Assembly: GCF_003688915.1 (NCBI RefSeq)
Contig: NZ_REFU01000001.1
Location: forward strand, 62,001-126,000
DNA: 64,000 nt
Direction of reading: 5' to 3'
DNA from: Rhodococcus sp. SBT000017
GTDB taxonomy: Bacteria; Actinomycetota; Actinomycetes; Mycobacteriales; Mycobacteriaceae
The notes under the pieces are model-generated. The model was not told the DNA's origin, ran no database searches, and saw only the letters and a program-made list of their open reading frames with translations. Shown piece after piece: positions 31,501 through 38,651 of the stretch (position 1 is the first letter of the stretch; each line of letters begins with the position of its first letter). Both the position numbers and the translations under genes were made by a program.

Positions 31501-34380
31501 GAGATGGGCGTTCGTTCCACTGATGCCGAACGACGAGACACCCGCTCGACGTACGCGGCCGGTTTCCGGCCATGGGCGATTGACTGTCACCAACTCGACC
31601 GCTCCCGACGACCAATTCACCCGAGAACTTGGATTGTCGGCATGAAGCGTTGCCGGCACGATGCCTCGCCTCATCGACTCGACCATTTTGATTACCCCGC
31701 CCACTCCCGCGGCAGCCTGGGTATGGCCGGTATTGGACTTGAGCGAGCCTAGTAACAGGGGAGTTGCGCGTCCCTGCCCATAGACGGCGGCCAACGCTTC
31801 GGCTTCGATCGGATCGCCGAGTGGAGTGCCGGTGCCGTGTGCTTCGACCACATCTACGTCATCAGAATTGAGCCCCGCGTCCGCCAGCGCACGACGGATT
31901 ACTCTTTGCTGAGCAGCGCCACTGGGAGCTGTGAGACCGTTCGAGGCACCGTCATTGTTGATGGCTGAGCCGCGTATCACGGCCAGGATCGGTCGTCCGT
32001 CGCGGCGCGCATCGGACTCGCGCATCAAAGCCAAGATTCCTGCGCCCTCGGCCCACACGGTGCCATCCGCACCGTCTGCGAAAGATTTGCAGCGCGCATC
32101 CGCAGAGAGACCGTGTTGACGCGAGAATTCCAGGAACATGCCGGGTGCTGCCATGACCGCGGCACCACCAGCGAGTGCTGTATCGACCTCGCCGGAACGG
32201 AGAGATTGCACGGCCAAGTGCAGAGCAACCAACGATGAGGAGCACGCGGTATCGACGGTCAGCGCAGGACCCGATAGGCCGAATTGATACGCGATACGGC
32301 CAGAGAGCAAGCTGGGCGCGAGTCCCGTCAGGATGTGGCCCTCGGTCTCGGGCTGTGCCTCGTGCATACGGGATCCGTAGTCGCTACTGGTGCCGCCAAT
32401 GAACACACCGGTACGAGCACCTTTTAGAGCACCTGGTTCGACACCGGATCGTTCGATGGCCTCCCACGCGGTTTCCAGCAACAGCCTTTGCTGGGGGTCC
32501 ATTGACAGCGCCTCGCGTGGCGAGATGCCGAAGAACGCCGGATCGAAGTCGGCTACACCTGTGAGAAATCCGCCTTCTCTGACGCTGCTTTTTCCGGAGG
32601 CGTCAGGGTCTGGGTCGTACAGGTCGGCCGACCAGCCCCGGTCCGTTGGGAACGGACCAACTGCGTCGATCCTGTTGAAGACCAGATTCCAAAGGTCCTC
32701 CGGTGTGGAGACATCGCCTGGGTACCTGCAGGCCATACCAACGATGGCTATCGAGTCGGTTTCCGTCGGACGCCGGCATTTGTCGCCGTCGTTCTGGTCG
32801 ACGTCGTTCGGTTTTCCCGTACTGACAAGGTGCTCGGCCAACGCCGCTGTGGTCGGGTAGTCGAAGAGAATTGTCGCAGGCAGTTCCTGACCTACGACGC
32901 CGGCTAGGGCATCTCGCAACTCGGTCAGCATCAAAGAACTGAAGCCAAGGTCACGGAGCGGAGTGTGAGCTGGAACGGCTTCCGGGTCGGTGATGCCCAG
33001 GACCGCTGCGACGTGTGCGCGTACCAGAGCGGCGGTGACTGCCTGAGCGCTGGCGGTGTGTGCGGTCGGAGTACCGCTCTGTGAGTCTTGCCGACTTCCT
33101 CGAGTCGCTTTAGTCGGGTGCGTCGATGCGACATGGTCGATCCAATGGCGCTCTCGCTGAAAACTGTAAGTCGGCAGGGCTATCGGTTTTGGATCAGCGC
33201 CTCGATAGAACGTAGCCCAGTCGATGTCGGCACCACGCGAGTGCAATCGGGCGAGAGCCATCACCGCGGAATCGTGCTCTGGCCGGTCGGATCGTTGAAG
33301 GGCTATGGCGCGGGTATCGGTGCCCTCCATCACGCAGTCAGGGACCATGCTCGTCAGGGCGGCATCGGGACCTATTTCCAGCAGGGTCGAAACGGTCAGC
33401 CCAGCCACAGCATCGAGAAATCGGACCGGCTCACGCACCTGTCGAACCCAGTACTCGGGGGTGGTCATTTCGGTGGTCACGAGCTGGCCGGTGACTGTTG
33501 ATGCAATCGGTATACGCGGTGGATTCAACGTCAAACTAGCTACAACCAAACCGAACTCGGCCAACATGGGATCCATGAGTGGAGAGTGAAAGGCATGACT
33601 TACGCCAAGACGTCTTACCCGCGTGCCACGACGGCGCATCGTTTCAGCAGCTGTCAGAATCGGATCTACCGGTCCTGAAAGCACGAGCGAGTGCCTCCCG
33701 TTGACAGCAGCGATTACGACGCCGTCTTTGAGGGTGTCGGCCACCGCCTCTTCAGCTGCCTCCACTGCAACCATGGCACCGCCTTCCGGCAGCATGCCCA
33801 TCAACTTTCCCCGTGCGGAAACCAGTGCACAGGCATCGACTTCCGACAAGACGCCGGCAACGTGAGCAGCGGCGACTTCTCCGACCGAATGCCCGATCAG
33901 TACTTCCGGGCTTACGCCCCAGGACAGTACGAGTGCATAGGCGGCAACCTCGAAAGAAAACAGCGCAGGCTGGGTGAACTCTGTTCGATCCAGGTCCCTG
34001 CCTGTAGCTATCACCTCAGCTAAACCATCGAACTTTCCGATCAACCGATGAAACACTTCGGCGAATACAGGATGATGCGCTGCCAGGTCAGCTCCCATGC
34101 GTACTCGCTGTGCACCTTGACCGGTGAAGAGCACACCGACTCCGGCATCCTGGACCGTGTCGACTACAACAGCAGGGTGCGGAATTCCATTGACCAGTGC
34201 AGATAGTCCATCATCGACAGTGGACCGCTCCGCAGCCACGATCACCGCCCGCTGTTCGAAATGCGTACGTGTTACTGCGGCCGCATAGCCCAGATCCGCG
34301 ATGCTCCTTGTGTAGCCGAGGAGAGCAGCTGCTTGGTCACGTAGGGCTGAAGAGGAGCGGGCCGAGATCGGAATCGCCAC
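22573..34380 (-). CDS. type I PKS: loading AT-ACP, module 1 and module 2 (each KS-AT-DH-KR-ACP)
   Basis: A 3935-residue PKS. The loading part has AT GHSVGE near residue 164, HAFH near 263 and ACP GFSSL near 480. Module 1: KS DTACSSS near 710, AT GHSVGE near 1148 and HAFH near 1253, DH LADHTIAGTLLVP near 1447 with HPALLDAVLH, KR GGTGGLG near 1828 and QANYAAAN near 1967, ACP GFDSL near 2127. Module 2: KS near 2357, AT near 2812 (HAFH), [15 protein letters not shown] near 3112, KR GATGALG near 3510 and QGNYAAGN near 3648, ACP near 3812. Both modules should give trans-type enoyl units; no ER is present. The acidic tail (DEELFAMLNELD) is a docking element for the next PKS. The GTG start is probably artificial: the frame is open upstream and continues the KSQ gene, from which it is separated by a frameshift near 34434. 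Confidence 0.93.
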   Translation of the reverse strand: MAIPISARSSSALRDQAAALLGYTRSIADLGYAAAVTRTHFEQRAVIVAAERSTVDDGLSALVNGIPHPAVVVDTVQDAGVGVLFTGQGAQRVRMGADLAAHHPVFAEVFHRLIGKFDGLAEVIATGRDLDRTEFTQPALFSFEVAAYALVLSWGVSPEVLIGHSVGEVAAAHVAGVLSEVDACALVSARGKLMGMLPEGGAMVAVEAAEEAVADTLKDGVVIAAVNGRHSLVLSGPVDPILTAAETMRRRGTRVRRLGVSHAFHSPLMDPMLAEFGLVVASLTLNPPRIPIASTVTGQLVTTEMTTPEYWVRQVREPVRFLDAVAGLTVSTLLEIGPDAALTSMVPDCVMEGTDTRAIALQRSDRPEHDSAVMALARLHSRGADIDWATFYRGADPKPIALPTYSFQRERHWIDHVASTHPTKATRGSRQDSQSGTPTAHTASAQAVTAALVRAHVAAVLGITDPEAVPAHTPLRDLGFSSLMLTELRDALAGVVGQELPATILFDYPTTAALAEHLVSTGKPNDVDQNDGDKCRRPTETDSIAIVGMACRYPGDVSTPEDLWNLVFNRIDAVGPFPTDRGWSADLYDPDPDASGKSSVREGGFLTGVADFDPAFFGISPREALSMDPQQRLLLETAWEAIERSGVEPGALKGARTGVFIGGTSSDYGSRMHEAQPETEGHILTGLAPSLLSGRIAYQFGLSGPALTVDTACSSSLVALHLAVQSLRSGEVDTALAGGAAVMAAPGMFLEFSRQHGLSADARCKSFADGADGTVWAEGAGILALMRESDARRDGRPILAVIRGSAINNDGASNGLTAPSGAAQQRVIRRALADAGLNSDDVDVVEAHGTGTPLGDPIEAEALAAVYGQGRATPLLLGSLKSNTGHTQAAAGVGGVIKMVESMRRGIVPATLHADNPSSRVNWSSGAVELVTVNRPWPETGRVRRAGVSSFGISGTNAHLILEQATPFAIAAEPDSYPAPWVLSANSPASLEAMAGVLGDAISDIDGGAVAAALAARPRFEYRAAIVGRTPEERQAGLAELAEGHESAAVVRGSATTAARTAFIFTGQGSQRVGMGLELAKAFPVFAQAYGDAIAALDVQLDRPLWDVIAEGPDETLERTEYAQPALFAFEVAQARLLEAHGLDPDLVAGHSVGEYAAAHVAGLLDLEDAAQLVVTRGRLMQSAQTGGAMIAIAAAEHEVLPTLAEFDGRVTIAAVNGPSSVVVAGDAKAVRALAEQWSARGRRIHPLRVSHAFHSPHMDSALDEFRAAATNVRFLEPTVPMVSTVTGALADAVTLSTPNYWSDQIRAGVRFHDALLALSHAGATVFVEVGPDAVLTALASAALPGDATVFATARRGHSEPETVMRAVAGAYSRGASFALPSREPVSLPTYPFQRDRFWLSSRRRDIAERGVGPMAHPLLNNPVDLAEGNSVVFSSVLSIDEQPWLADHTIAGTLLVPGTALLELAAGAGRYVGSSSIEELTLERPLPMSTGADVHVQVTVSDEHVVTIHSRQGDTWVRHASGTLGEEPATGQPLTDWPPPGDPQAVDDIYDKLADLGYQYGPSFRGLTALWRDGNDTYAEVHLPKPLSSKSFGAHPALLDAVLHPLVLTAADQHGEVKLPFSWAGVRIIRPEVSAYRVKISLTGKDIATVVITDTMGAPVGTVESLSLRPVERSTLDGLVDSLFQLSWVAIPKPTPSGIPVSLLDAEGKTPFAAATSVLARATEWMKADHSPEERLIVRTRGAAADNTAVDLAGAAVWGLVRSLQSEHPDRFILLDSDGEDDVAEIVATGESQLVSRSGALHVPRLTKATPTVISPDLSKGTVLITGGTGGLGALLARHVVAEHGATDLVLVSRRGPEAPGALELIAELTALGATARAVAVDVTDRESLAGLIDEIPHLSAVVHTAGVLADGAATSLTDQQFADVLGPKADAALLLHELTLDRHLVAFILYSSVSGLVGTAGQANYAAANTVLDSLAAHRRAAGLPGTSLAWGLWDGNAGMGSALTSSDMARWTRSGFAPLETEHGLALFDSSLRTDAAVIAPIHWSPSTIDSIDIPTVLSGLARPARRNTGRPAGSAWVTSTAMLPESARVEAAHRLVRELTATALGHDTAATVDLTAAFKDQGFDSLAAVDLRNRLTSATGLRLNATAVFDYPSPRKLADHLLSLLVVNAPNEPTSIPNSHSINDPIAIVGMACRYPGGVDSPESLWQLVSDGIDATSEFPTNRGWDVDGLYDPDPDHIGTSYTRHGGFLHDADLFDADFFGLSPREATATDPQQRLLLETAWETFENAGIDPNALQGSRTGVYTGVMYDDYASRLNAAPAEYEGFLLAGNTSSVISGRLAYNYGLEGPAITVDTACSSSLVALHLAAQALRNGECDLALAGGVTVMSGPNTFVEFSRQRGLSPDGKCKSFSESADGTGWSEGVGLLLVERLSDAIARGHRVHGIVRGSAVNSDGASNGLTAPNGPSQERVIRDALAAAGLRTGDVDAVEAHGTGTRLGDPIEAQAIMATYGADRDANHPLLLGSLKSNIGHSQAAAGVGGVIKMLMAMRHGVLPRTLHVDSPSSQVDWDAGAVELLTTAREWTADRPLRAGVSSFGISGTNAHVILEAPEQEIRHENAARPRSRELLPWVLSARDADGLADQAVKLRAYVADRPELNVADIGFSLATTRAKLEHTALVLAADREQFINGLEHIAAGESSPSVFTGRRAGLGKIAFLFTGQGAQRVGMGRELYEKSTVFADALDEVLNHLDHRLGTSLLAILFAAEGDSDSKMLDQTLFTQAATFALEVALYRFVGHHGVQPDVVIGHSVGEIAAAHAAGILDLADACTLIVARGRAMQTARNDGAMMSLEASEAETVTELKKVVGVDVAAFNTPTSTVVSGDEHSVEAVGKHFREQGRRTTSLRVSHAFHSTHMDGILESFRADIADITFREQTIPVVSNVTGRIAESGLLQSANYWVEHVRSPVRFVDGVQTLETEGVTEFVELGPDAVLTGLVHGTTTRNAHSAVSLLRANRSETATALSALAALNTRGVHVDWSAALPQANSISLPTYAFRSKRYWLPEAASIRNTGRARDSTDNHPLLDTIVQLEGGSIVLISNLSLQRVPWLADHRIQGSTMLPGALLIELVLRAGEDLGLPSIGDLTIGAPVLLSADESVEVHVTASPDNGKVTVRSRDEDGAWTLHAEGTLVPTLDAIPLLVQADQKLEFDYDALTEYGYDYGPAFRGLRELHRGEQDLLAEVELSGPLRAEAAAFGVHPALLDAVLHPLLFLDDRPSVLPFSFSGITLHVAGVEAVKAHISVAVSGDGSLSAAVSLLGPSDVLVASIEALLLRPMLAVSAPSRGLHRLTWRELPHAPHSPQLPPVVVNPPTLSSVVGSPAYVALTIADDARSSVHSVLASVRNWLSESRFDESTLAIVTQGAQVESADPAGAAVWGLMRSAMTENPNRFVLVDLERASDTAALQTALASGEPEVAVRGDRVLVPRLATVVPESVDPDWHSGPVLVTGATGALGAVISRHLVTRHGVEELILLSRRGLSAPGAADLVDELTNHGAVVTVLACDASDRNALATALDGRTIGSIVHTAGVLADGLITTLTEDQVDKVLAPKIAAAWNLHELTLDRKLSAFVLYSSVAGLLGTSGQGNYAAGNSFLDALAVHRRGLGLPGSSLAWGLWADGSGMAGDLTDADLRRLARAGLPPLSTEEALSLFDLAVGGQNAVVSVTRLDLATLRSQDGPRPAVLRDLVPERVVRAHASTLAVAGVSKNMHSALIELSDTDRATALHDLVVAETANVLGYGDPDEVAPDRGFSELGFDSLTSVELRNRLGTATGLRLPSTMVFDHPSPDSIATYLYTLFHKPSGPSLMEELDRLATLITKSAGVEIGSAAPRLRELAMLAETTATSPPPRASADELSDDDLDTASDEELFAMLNELD

Positions 34381-35849
34381 CAGGTCCGAGCGGCGTTCGA
34401 CGGCGTCAGGGTGGTCTCGAGGTGAGTCGGTGGGGGCTCGGAGACAACAATGTGACAGTTGGTTCCACCCATCCCGAAGGAGCTGACTCCAGCTACCAGC
34501 GACGCGTCGGCGGCCGGCCAGCCGGTGTACCCGGTTTGTACTCTCAGATTGAGGTCGGACAACGGAATTTTCGGGTTAGCGGTCTCGAAATGCAGCGTGC
34601 CGGGGATTGCCCGATGGCGAATCGCCAGGACAACCTTGAGCAGGCCTGCCATGCCCGCGGCAGCCTCCAAATGACCGATGTTGGTTTTCACTGATCCGAC
34701 GGCGAGCGGTGTCGTGCGCGCGGAGGCAACGGCTGAGCTGAGTGCTGCTGCCTCTATGGGATCGCCCACCGGTGTTCCGGTGCCATGCAGCTCCACGTAC
34801 TGAACTTCATCGGGGCGAACTCCTGCACGCTCGTGTGCCGCTCGGATGACTGTTTCTTGTGCGGTTCGGCTCGGAACCGTCAGCGCCTCAGTAGCACCAT
34901 CGTTGTTCACAGCGCTACCTCTGATTACCGCGTATATGTCGTCGCCGTCGGCTAGGGCAGTCGAGAGCGGCTTGAGCACAATTGCTGCGCCTCCCTCTCC
35001 GCGGACGAATCCATTCGCGCGTGCGTCGAAGGTGCGGCAGCGACCGTCGGGGGAAAGGCCTCCGAAACGTTCTGCAGCGAGCGCACTCTCGGCGAGAATG
35101 TTGAGATTGAATCCGGCCACAATTGCCAGTGGTGCTTGTCCGGTGGCCACAGCTTCTGATGCCATGTGAACCGCTACGAGCGAAGAAGATTGAGCAGTAT
35201 CGACCACCACGCTCGCTCCACGCAGGCCGAACACATACGACACGCGGTTCGCAATAACACCTCGGTGCAGACCTGCGTTACTGTGCTGGCCGATCACCGA
35301 CTCGCCAGTCGCGTGAACCAGTTCTGCATAGTCGTCCCGCATCGCTCCGACGTAAACCGCAGCCGTTGTCCCGACGAGATCGGCCGGCACAATCTTCGAG
35401 TCCTCCAGAGCCTCCCAGACGAGCTCCAATGTCAGCCGCTGTTGAGGGTCGATCGCGGAGGCTTCTCGCGGAGACACACCGAAGAATGCAGCGTCGAAAT
35501 CTGCGACCGAATCCAGGAACGCGCCGTGTGCAAGAGAACCCGATCGGTCCGTCAAGCCGGAGATGCTGATCCATCGGTCGGCGGGGACTTTCCCGACTGC
35601 GTCCACCCCATCGCGCAAAAGTGTCCAGAACGCAGTTGGATTCGGCGCACTCGGAAACCTGCATGCGACACCGATGACGGCAACCGGTTCCGATTGCAGG
35701 GTCGAGCTAGTGCGAGCTCGGTTATCCGTCATAGCATTCGACTGCTTTCTCGCGGCGGCTGGAACGTGATCGGTGGACATCTGATTCATACCGGTCAGGT
35801 GGTCACTCAGAGGTTTCTGCATCTCCGCTTTCACTTTTGACGTTTCCAT
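34272..35849 (-). CDS. loading ketosynthase-like decarboxylase (KSQ), frameshifted from its AT
   Basis: The first PKS domain. The active-site Cys is replaced by Gln (VVDTAQSSS), while HGTGTPVGDPIEA and KTNIGHLEAA keep both histidines. This is the KSQ signature of loading modules that decarboxylate malonyl-ACP to an acetyl starter. Normal KS sequence runs to NCHIVVSE at about 34440; after that the frame reads unrelated Arg/Pro-rich residues to a stop at 34272. In the -1 frame the expected linker follows at once (APTDSPRDHP... then LVAIPISARSSSALRD), continuous with the AT gene. Adding one G/C in the run at 34432-34436 would fuse the two into a KSQ-AT-ACP. The ATG at 35849 is a best guess; others lie at 35921 and further in. 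Confidence 0.85.
   Translation of the reverse strand: METSKVKAEMQKPLSDHLTGMNQMSTDHVPAAARKQSNAMTDNRARTSSTLQSEPVAVIGVACRFPSAPNPTAFWTLLRDGVDAVGKVPADRWISISGLTDRSGSLAHGAFLDSVADFDAAFFGVSPREASAIDPQQRLTLELVWEALEDSKIVPADLVGTTAAVYVGAMRDDYAELVHATGESVIGQHSNAGLHRGVIANRVSYVFGLRGASVVVDTAQSSSLVAVHMASEAVATGQAPLAIVAGFNLNILAESALAAERFGGLSPDGRCRTFDARANGFVRGEGGAAIVLKPLSTALADGDDIYAVIRGSAVNNDGATEALTVPSRTAQETVIRAAHERAGVRPDEVQYVELHGTGTPVGDPIEAAALSSAVASARTTPLAVGSVKTNIGHLEAAAGMAGLLKVVLAIRHRAIPGTLHFETANPKIPLSDLNLRVQTGYTGWPAADASLVAGVSSFGMGGTNCHIVVSEPPPTHLETTLTPSNAARTWWRFRSRPAPLQPYVTKQLLSSATQGASRIWAMRPQ
34430..34442 (-). other. one-base frameshift site between KSQ and loading AT
   Basis: The plus-strand run GGTGGGGGCTC holds five G. 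The minus-strand protein reads sensibly in one frame up to VVSE and in the next frame from APTDSPRDHP onward. One base seems missing. It may be a real indel, a homopolymer base-calling error, or rarely a programmed slip; the sequence alone cannot tell which. Confidence 0.75.
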
Positions 35850-35938
35850 TACCAAGCAGTGAACGCCGTCAGTTGATCCGCGGTTACGTTGACCGCAGCG
35901 GAGCGGGCCACCGCATCGCACGACGAACGGAAAAGTAG
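35850..35938. promoter_or_regulatory. short divergent promoter region
   Basis: About 90 bp separate the start of the PKS operon (minus) from the SnoaL-like gene (plus). Both operons must be driven from here, or from inside the neighbour's 5' end. I see no confident -10/-35 pair or operator repeat. The call rests on gene orientation. Confidence 0.4.
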
Positions 35939-36352
35939 ATGATGAAATCAGAGAAAATCACAGCGGACCGTCCGATTGGGCCTGTCGCCGACCCGTTGGC
36001 CATGACCGAGACCTACGTAAATGGCAGTAACGCCGGCGATATCGACGGCGTGCTGAGCCTGTATTCTGACGATGCCATCTCGGTGTGGGAGCCTGGGAAG
36101 CCAGTCCGCGGTATCGAGCATGAGGCGGTCGTCCGCGCGCACCTTGAGCGAAAGCCGGTTATGCAGGCGACAATTCGCGAGTCACACGTCACTGGAGATA
36201 CAGCGCTACTAGTCGTGGACTGGACGATCGACATTCCCGGAGACGGCAAATTGGCCGGCGAACACCATTCCGGACTCGGCCTCGATGTGCTGCGGAAGGG
36301 CGAAGACGACCTGTGGCGCTATGTCGTGGACAACCCCTTCGGCGAAGCCTAA
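35939..36352 (+). CDS. SnoaL/NTF2-like polyketide tailoring protein
   Basis: A 137-residue protein with the alpha+beta-barrel pattern of the SnoaL-like/NTF2 superfamily: YVNGSNAGDIDGVLSLYSDDAI at about 26-47, then beta strands with VTGDTALLVVDWTID and a final LWRYVVDNPFG. It resembles DUF4440/ketosteroid-isomerase-like proteins, which act as small cyclases, isomerases or hydrolases in polyketide pathways. A role in imine or ring formation is possible. It starts the right-hand plus-strand operon, 43 bp before the aminotransferase, and resembles the second copy at 38189-38611 (both have the VTGDT/TTGDT strand and a final DLWRYVVDNP/GTWSMAIDRP). Confidence 0.75.
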   Translation: MMKSEKITADRPIGPVADPLAMTETYVNGSNAGDIDGVLSLYSDDAISVWEPGKPVRGIEHEAVVRAHLERKPVMQATIRESHVTGDTALLVVDWTIDIPGDGKLAGEHHSGLGLDVLRKGEDDLWRYVVDNPFGEA

Positions 36353-36395
36353 TCACACATGCACTTCAGAACGACAACAGGGATGGAGAAGAAAC

Positions 36396-37955
36396 ATGAC
36401 TGCTTCCAATACTGAGGTTGATCTATCCGAGCCACACATGCGCGGCATGCTGGCGAGCGTTGGCCTGGATGTCGAGTACGTTCGTGGCGTCGGCGATATA
36501 CTATTCTATCGGACTGACAATGGTATCGAAGTACCTGTACTTGATCTGGTCGGCGGCTATGGGTGTCTAGTTTTCGGGCATAATCATCCAGCGCTGGTGG
36601 AAAAGGCGCGTCAGTTGCTGGCAGACCAGGTCCCCATTCATGCTCAATTTTCTTTCCATCCCTATGCCAACAGTCTCGCGATCGAGCTGAATTCAGTGAT
36701 ACAACGAGAATTGAAAGTCGAAGAACCGTATACGGCACTATTCGGGAATAGTGGTGCGGAGGCAGTCGAAATTGCCATGAAGCATGCCGAGCTCGATCGC
36801 GGAACCCGTATCAGCGATCTGCAGGCTCACGTGGTCGAGGCCTGGAGGGCGGCGGAGAATCTCGCGCCATTCATCGGATCGGATGTCTACGATCGCTTAG
36901 GATTGCCGAATTCCGCAGGATTCGATCAGGTTGCTCGGACTGTACAACGCGCGAACGAAGTCTCGCTATCCCGGGGCCCGGTGTTTCTCGCGCTAGAAGG
37001 TGGATTTCACGGCAAACTAGCGGGTAGTGTGCAGATGACTCACAACCCAGGCTATCGGACGCCGTTCAGCAGGTTAGCTACGCAGGCAAGATTTATCGCA
37101 ATCAAACCAGGAGCCGTCCAGGCAGCCTTGGCCGCTGAGCGGATGGAGGTTATATTGCCTGAAATAATTGACGGCGCACTTCGGCTGACGGGAATGGCAG
37201 TTCCGCGAATCGCGGGCTTCTTTGTGGAGCCAATACAAGGCGAGGGTGGAATCAAAGTTCTTGATCCAGATTTCGCGGACGAGATTCGCAGCGCGGCAGA
37301 TGCAGGTGGGTTTCCCGTGATTGTGGACGAGATTCAAAGCGGTATGGGTCGTACCGGTAAATTTTTCGCAGCAGCGCATATCGGCTTAATTGGAGACTAC
37401 ATACTTCTCGCCAAGGGTATAGGTGGCGGCATCGCGAAGTCATCGGTAGCAATGATCCGTTCTTCCCGATACAATGGACAGTTCGAGCTACTCCATAGCT
37501 CCACGTTCGCAAAGGACGCCTTTTCTGTCAATCTTGGTTTGTCTGTAGTCAGAATGCTCGAGGCTAACGGCGGGGGTGCCTACGCACAGGCCGAGGAGCG
37601 CGGTGCTGCGCTGCGGGCTGAATTTGAATCGGTGCGTGCTCAGTATCCCGACGTGGTGTCCGATGTTCGCGGTCTGGGCCTCATGCTGGGCTTCGAGCTC
37701 AAAGATCTATCGAATTCCGCTGACCCGATTCTTTCCCAGAATGCGGCGCAGGGCATCATTGGCTATGTATTCGCAGGGTATCTGCTGCGGGAATACGGAG
37801 TTCGGATATTCCCCACTGCCAGCAACCCGCATACGCTGAGGGCCGAGCCGTCGATCAACCTGAGCGATTCCGCAATCGCACAGGTAGGCGAAGCGCTTCG
37901 TGGTCTGTGTGTACTCCTACGAAAGGGAGATGGAGCCGCCTTGCTGACAGGTTGA
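36396..37955 (+). CDS. class III PLP-dependent aminotransferase
   Basis: A 519-residue fold-type I transaminase of the ornithine/omega-amino-acid type. Seen: GGYGCLVFGHNHP near the start, NSGAEAVEIAMKHAE, FVEPIQGEGG, the PLP-pyridine Asp in VDEIQSGMGRTG (Asp311), and the Schiff-base Lys in LLAKGIGGG (Lys340). An extra segment of about 60 residues lies after the NSGAEAVE helix and before the GGFHGK motif, making it longer than standard 430-residue members. The start is the ATG at 36396 behind GGATGGAGAAG. In reductive-release PKS pathways (for example coelimycin) such an enzyme aminates the released aldehyde. The predicted C1 amine would then condense with the C5 ketone left by module 4. Confidence 0.93.
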   Translation: MTASNTEVDLSEPHMRGMLASVGLDVEYVRGVGDILFYRTDNGIEVPVLDLVGGYGCLVFGHNHPALVEKARQLLADQVPIHAQFSFHPYANSLAIELNSVIQRELKVEEPYTALFGNSGAEAVEIAMKHAELDRGTRISDLQAHVVEAWRAAENLAPFIGSDVYDRLGLPNSAGFDQVARTVQRANEVSLSRGPVFLALEGGFHGKLAGSVQMTHNPGYRTPFSRLATQARFIAIKPGAVQAALAAERMEVILPEIIDGALRLTGMAVPRIAGFFVEPIQGEGGIKVLDPDFADEIRSAADAGGFPVIVDEIQSGMGRTGKFFAAAHIGLIGDYILLAKGIGGGIAKSSVAMIRSSRYNGQFELLHSSTFAKDAFSVNLGLSVVRMLEANGGGAYAQAEERGAALRAEFESVRAQYPDVVSDVRGLGLMLGFELKDLSNSADPILSQNAAQGIIGYVFAGYLLREYGVRIFPTASNPHTLRAEPSINLSDSAIAQVGEALRGLCVLLRKGDGAALLTG

Positions 37956-38055
37956 TACAGTTTGGTGATCTGTTGGATCGTATATTGAGCGGCTCGGACG
38001 AAGAAGACGTCTCCACGGAATGAAATACAGAGGGGTGCCCTATTTCTGTGCGCAC

Positions 38056-38119
38056 TTGACGTAGGCCGTGAAGAACCGCCGACGCGGGATGAAGAATTTG
38101 GGAGAGGAGCCTACGTCAA
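38056..38119. repeat. 11-bp perfect inverted repeat between convergent genes
   Basis: TTGACGTAGGC (38056-38066) and GCCTACGTCAA (38109-38119) are exact inverted copies 42 bases apart, in the gap after the aminotransferase. It may be an RNA stem or a paired protein site; no function can be assigned. Confidence 0.55.
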
Positions 38120-38140
38120 AGCCCCTCTATCTCGCAGCTG

Positions 38141-38178
38141 AAACGGGTCGACGCTCGTGCGAGGAGGTCGACCCGTTT
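38141..38178. terminator. bidirectional intrinsic terminator
   Basis: A 12-bp perfect stem, AAACGGGTCGAC and GTCGACCCGTTT, with a 14-base loop. It begins with A3 and ends with T3 plus CTT, so it can work on both strands. It sits between the convergent aminotransferase (plus) and second SnoaL-like gene (minus). Confidence 0.8.
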
Positions 38179-38188
38179 CTTGGCATCT

Positions 38189-38611
38189 TCAATCTATAGG
38201 ATGTGAATCCAGAATAATTGGCCTGTCGATCGCCATCGACCAGGTGCCATCACTTTCGCGCACGAGAACATCTGTACAGATTCCATTGTGTTGCGTCACT
38301 TGGCCATTCTCGTCTGTGAGACTTAACTCGAATTCCACAACGATCAGAGACGTGTCGCCCGTAGTGTGCGAATATTTTACTTTTGAGCTGAGTTGGGGAT
38401 TCGTGGATAGTAGTTCGGTTATCCCCGCTGTCCTATCAGAACCAGTCCGGGGAGTGCCGGTGAGATTCGAGATCGCGTCGTCGCGGTAGAGGCTGTCGAA
38501 AATTGAGCCAACTCCCGAATTGAACGCGGCAAGAAATACTGCGTTCTGCAGCTCTGGATCATCTGTCAGCACCAGATTGTTGAGGTCGATGTTTTTTACT
38601 TCAGCGGTCAT
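38189..38611 (-). CDS. second SnoaL/NTF2-like protein
   Basis: A 140-residue NTF2-superfamily protein. It starts at the ATG at 38611 behind AGGAGAC and not at upstream in-frame codons that would run through the neighbouring gene. Features: DPELQNAVFLAAFNSGVGSIFDSLYRDDAI near the N-terminus, YSHTTGDTSLIVVEFELSL, and a C-terminal GTWSMAIDRPIILDSH. It follows the flavin monooxygenase by 40 bp on the minus strand and should be co-transcribed with it. The likely role is a small cyclase, isomerase or dehydratase acting on the polyketide; this is inferred. Confidence 0.72.
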   Translation of the reverse strand: MTAEVKNIDLNNLVLTDDPELQNAVFLAAFNSGVGSIFDSLYRDDAISNLTGTPRTGSDRTAGITELLSTNPQLSSKVKYSHTTGDTSLIVVEFELSLTDENGQVTQHNGICTDVLVRESDGTWSMAIDRPIILDSHPID

Positions 38612-38651
38612 GTTGTATTGTCTCCTAGTCGGTCCGTCAGTCTTGTAGTAT

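Noticed and set aside
34272..34442. Programmed frameshift to make a KSQ-AT fusion
   Set aside because: There is no A-AAA-AAG-type slippery site or stimulating structure that I can see, and loading modules are not known to use one; indel or base-call error is simpler.
22573..35849. Enoylreductase domain in modules 1-2
   Set aside because: The stretch between DH and KR only has the length and pattern of the KR structural subdomain; no ER NADPH motif was found.
11489..35849. Methylmalonyl-specific AT
   Set aside because: Every AT shows HAFH and not the YASH-type motif of methylmalonyl ATs.
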